Source: UBA2882 sp051877575 (GTDB lineage Bacteria; Bacillota; Clostridia; Lachnospirales; Lachnospiraceae). From it: a stretch of DNA of 64,000 nt. Every line of letters starts with the position of its first letter. Position 1 is the first letter of the stretch. Under the pieces are notes generated by a model. That model worked only from the letters and a program-made list of their open reading frames with translations. It did not search any database and had not been told where the DNA came from. The translations under genes and the position numbers were made by a program. The DNA is taken from positions 62,001-126,000 of the forward strand of contig JBJEJA010000020.1 in the NCBI GenBank assembly GCA_051877575.1, in the 5' to 3' direction. Shown piece by piece: positions 61,689 to 64,000 of this stretch.

Positions 61689-62359
61689 TTTACAGTCACC
61701 TCCGTAAGTTCTCCGTCTATGATAGAAAACTGACGGTCTGCCATTTTTGCAATACGGCTGTCATGCGTGATAATGACAAGCGTTTTTCCTAACTTCTCCC
61801 GAATATCGCAGAGCATTTTCATTACCTCGCCACCGCTTTTGCTGTCAAGATTTCCAGTTGGTTCGTCTGCAAAAATAATATCGGGCTGTGCAATCAAAGC
61901 ACGGGCAATCGCCACACGCTGTTGCTGACCGCCGGATAATTCATGCGGCAGATGTGATAAGCGTTCTTTCAAGCCCAAAAGTTCCGTAAGCTGCTTCAAA
62001 TATTTTTCGTCAGGCTGCTTTTTATCCAACAGCAGGGTCATGATAATGTTTTCCCTTGCTGTGAGAACTGGCAAAAGGTTGAATTGCTGAAAGATAAAGC
62101 CTATCTTCTGGCGGCGAAATGTGGAAAGCTGTTTATCGCTGCCGTTGTGAATATCGGTATCGCCATAGTAGACAGAGCCAGAAGTCGGCGTGTCTAATCC
62201 GCTGACAATATGGAGCAGTGTACTTTTTCCGCTGCCGGAAGGTCCGATAATAGAAATGAAGTCGCCCGAATGAATAGTCATGCTGGCGTGGTTGAGCGCG
62301 GTTACCTGACTTTCCCCCACACCATAGATTTTTGAAATATCCTGTACTTGAATGTCCAT
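61685..62359 (-). CDS. ABC transporter ATP-binding protein (LolD/MacB type)
   Basis: A 224-residue ATPase with Walker A GPSGSGKST, signature LSGGQQQR, Walker B IIFADEPTGNLDS and switch histidine ITHDSR. Partner of the 827-residue permease. The start at 62359 has AAGGAGAG. An 80-base gap separates it from the kinase gene; it holds a small palindrome, CGTGA-CAAA-TCACG (62378-62391). Confidence 0.93.
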   Translation of the reverse strand: MDIQVQDISKIYGVGESQVTALNHASMTIHSGDFISIIGPSGSGKSTLLHIVSGLDTPTSGSVYYGDTDIHNGSDKQLSTFRRQKIGFIFQQFNLLPVLTARENIIMTLLLDKKQPDEKYLKQLTELLGLKERLSHLPHELSGGQQQRVAIARALIAQPDIIFADEPTGNLDSKSGGEVMKMLCDIREKLGKTLVIITHDSRIAKMADRQFSIIDGELTEVTVK

Positions 62360-62439
62360 AAAAAACTCTCCTTATCTCGTGACAAATCACGTGTGATAGG
62401 GAGAGTATATCGAGTAAATCTCAAAAATTGCTCAAGGTT

Positions 62440-63615
62440 TCAAAAATTAAAAACTGCTGTTGTCTTTGCTCCGTGTTCCATATTTTCTATTGTTAAGCTG
62501 CCGCCATGCTTTTCACATAGCAGCTTGCAGATATATAGCCCCATTCCAAAATGTTCACTATCGGATATTTCATTGCGAGCGAATGGTGAAACACCTTTTC
62601 TTAATATGGTGGCAGGAAAACCGTTGCCATCGTCACAAACAATTAAAATCATTTGCTTTTCTTGATAAGCTATTTTAACGGTAACTTTATTTTCGGCATA
62701 CCTCAGTGCGTTACTGATAAGATTTTCCGCTGTGTTATAAACAAACTGCTTATCAATATGCACTTGCGCCGCTGTCCCGGAGTGGCTTATATCAATTTCT
62801 TTGCCTGACGCTTCAGCAAGTATGGTAAGGCTGCTTTGCAATTCCGATTGAATATTCTCTTTGTCATAGATATGCCGTTTGCACTCTAATTCCTCTAATT
62901 TCTGTGCGCTTGTCATAATCTCAACATAATGCTCAATTCGCCCTGCATATTGACAGATCAGTTCGACAGGTTCCTTACCATTATCCGCATTAAGATTTCC
63001 GTTCTCTATACCTTTCTGGAGTAACTTTGCAGAGCCTTTCAATACAGTAACAGGATTTCGCAAATCGTGAGAAAAAGCAGCATTTAGCCGTTTGCGTTCC
63101 TCCGCTTGCCGCCATAGCTCCCGATTATTTGAAAGTAAGGTTTTACGCATGCTTTCAAATGCCAAGCAGAGTTCGCCTAATTCGTCTGACGCATAGCCTG
63201 TTATTTCAAAATCCAAATCCTGCTTTTGTATGCGTTCCGCACTATACAGCAGAATAGCAATAGGACGTTTCAGCTTTAACCGATAAAAGATAATATCAGC
63301 ACAAATAAGTGCCACAATTACCAAAACAACAGGCATTGCTATCTGTAATGAGGAAAGAATACTATACCCCGGCTCAACTTTGTAAGTATAGTAATAAGTT
63401 GTCTGTGTTCCATCCTCGCCCGTGATTACTACCGCAGAATTATCTGGGACAATAGTTTCTGAGTTATCAAGGTTGCTTTCTTCGACAGGAACAGTAACAT
63501 ATAAATCGAAGTGGTCTATCAGAGTATTACATAAACCGCTGAACAGAACACTTAATACGATAGCTGCAATTAGAGAAGCTGTGATAATTGCCAAAAAGGA
63601 TTTTTTCAAACTCAT
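62440..63615 (-). CDS. Sensor histidine kinase
   Basis: A 391-residue kinase. Two membrane helices (residues 8-30 and about 90-110) flank a short extracellular domain of about 55 residues; a HAMP linker precedes the HisKA domain with the phospho-acceptor His in FSHDLRNPVTVLKGS. N-box NLISNALRYAEN and G-boxes CDDGNGFP and GMGLYI complete the catalytic domain. The start at 63615 has a TAGGAT site; the frame is open to 63633 and the response regulator stop lies at 63621. Confidence 0.9.
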   Translation of the reverse strand: MSLKKSFLAIITASLIAAIVLSVLFSGLCNTLIDHFDLYVTVPVEESNLDNSETIVPDNSAVVITGEDGTQTTYYYTYKVEPGYSILSSLQIAMPVVLVIVALICADIIFYRLKLKRPIAILLYSAERIQKQDLDFEITGYASDELGELCLAFESMRKTLLSNNRELWRQAEERKRLNAAFSHDLRNPVTVLKGSAKLLQKGIENGNLNADNGKEPVELICQYAGRIEHYVEIMTSAQKLEELECKRHIYDKENIQSELQSSLTILAEASGKEIDISHSGTAAQVHIDKQFVYNTAENLISNALRYAENKVTVKIAYQEKQMILIVCDDGNGFPATILRKGVSPFARNEISDSEHFGMGLYICKLLCEKHGGSLTIENMEHGAKTTAVFNF

Positions 63616-63620
63616 GTTTT

Positions 63621-64000
63621 TTATCCTACCCATTTATAGCCCACCCCCCAAACAGTTTCTATATAATTGTGGAGCGACAGAGTGGAAAACTTTGCTCGTA
63701 TCTTTCGTATATGCTCCATGATTGTATCGCTGTTACCGTCGCCCTCCAATCCCCAAACCGTATCATAAATTCTTTCGCGGTCAAAGACTTGTCCCTCATT
63801 GATAGAGAGCAGTTCCACAATATCAAATTCTTTTTTCGACAAAGTAACGAGTGTCCCGCTTATGGAAATTTCCCGTTTCGCATAGTCGATAACCATATCA
63901 TTAAAAAATCGCAAGGTAGACTGTTCCTGTTTCCTGTTCTCGCGGCGCAGATGTGCCGCCACTCTTGCGCCCAATTCGTCAAGGTCAAAAGGTTTTACGA
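63621..64000 (-). CDS. OmpR/VanR-type response regulator, C-terminal part (cut by window edge)
   Basis: Only the end of the receiver (VKPFDLDELGARVAAHLRR, with the conserved Lys-Pro) and the full winged helix domain (VTLSKKEFDIVELLSINEGQVFDRE, HIRKIRAKF, TVWGVGYKW) are inside the window. It is the cognate regulator of the downstream kinase and controls the ABC genes. The decayed regulator at 58758-59186 is a relative. Confidence 0.92.
   Translation of the reverse strand, partial: VKPFDLDELGARVAAHLRRENRKQEQSTLRFFNDMVIDYAKREISISGTLVTLSKKEFDIVELLSINEGQVFDRERIYDTVWGLEGDGNSDTIMEHIRKIRAKFSTLSLHNYIETVWGVGYKWVG

Overview
The window looks like a chromosomal segment of a low-to-moderate GC Gram-positive anaerobe, most likely a gut Lachnospiraceae (Clostridia). 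Evidence: strong AGGAGG-type ribosome binding sites, sigma-A promoters, a tryptophan T-box, oxygen-sensitive enzymes (a flavodiiron FprA protein, a 4Fe-4S protein), a Clostridia-type CptIN toxin-antitoxin pair, and protein sequences of Lachnospiraceae type. No rRNA or tRNA gene was seen. The assignment is by recognition, not by database search.

Layout. 1-6 kb: 5' end of galE, a YeiH-type transporter, a DUF2225-like protein, a YczE-like membrane protein, fprA and an EAL/degenerate-GGDEF protein. 6-27 kb: a large locus for D-amino acids and peptides. It has two S12-type serine hydrolases, a five-gene Opp/Dpp peptide importer, a DmpA-type P1 peptidase, a DppA-type M55 D-aminopeptidase, an AraC regulator, a class III aminotransferase or racemase, two D-amino-acid-transaminase-like enzymes, a cytidylate-kinase-like protein and an Lrp regulator. 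A plus-strand operon follows with 5-oxoprolinase (pxpB, pxpC, pxpA) and both halves of a D-glutamate cyclase (DUF1445 and DUF4392) as separate genes. Relics of a second AraC gene and of another gene suggest duplication and decay here. 27-33 kb: housekeeping genes (metA with Glu111, ligA, rluF-like, DUF378, an aldolase-domain protein, nth) and a broken DUF3592 gene. 33-40.4 kb: trpEGDCFBA behind a T-box whose specifier reads UGG, with 38-bp tandem repeats and a long hairpin between the T-box terminator and trpE.

40.5-49 kb: asparaginase, a MATE pump, oligoendopeptidase F, a TetM/EF-G-like GTPase fused to a YacP/Rae1-like NYN domain, and a 4Fe-4S protein divergent from a Crp/Fnr regulator. 49-54.4 kb: an operon of acyl-AMP ligase, acyl carrier protein, free-standing condensation domain, alpha/beta hydrolase and SCP2 protein. 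A divergent TetR gene lies beside two palindromes placed on the operon promoter. 54.4-58.7 kb: an AT-rich accessory island with a CptIN-like type III toxin-antitoxin system, 26-bp direct repeats on either side of it, gene remnants, a DUF262 + HEPN pair (candidate defence module) and a Phd/ParE pair. 58.7-64 kb: a two-component/ABC operon (response regulator running off the window, histidine kinase, ATPase, FtsX permease) ending in a decayed response regulator that has lost its start codon and most of its receiver domain.

How the parts may work together. In the D-amino-acid locus the peptidases and importer would supply D-residues, the transaminases could collect their amino groups as D-glutamate, the cyclase would make 5-oxoproline and PxpABC would open it to glutamate. 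This route is inferred from gene content and has an unresolved stereochemical step.
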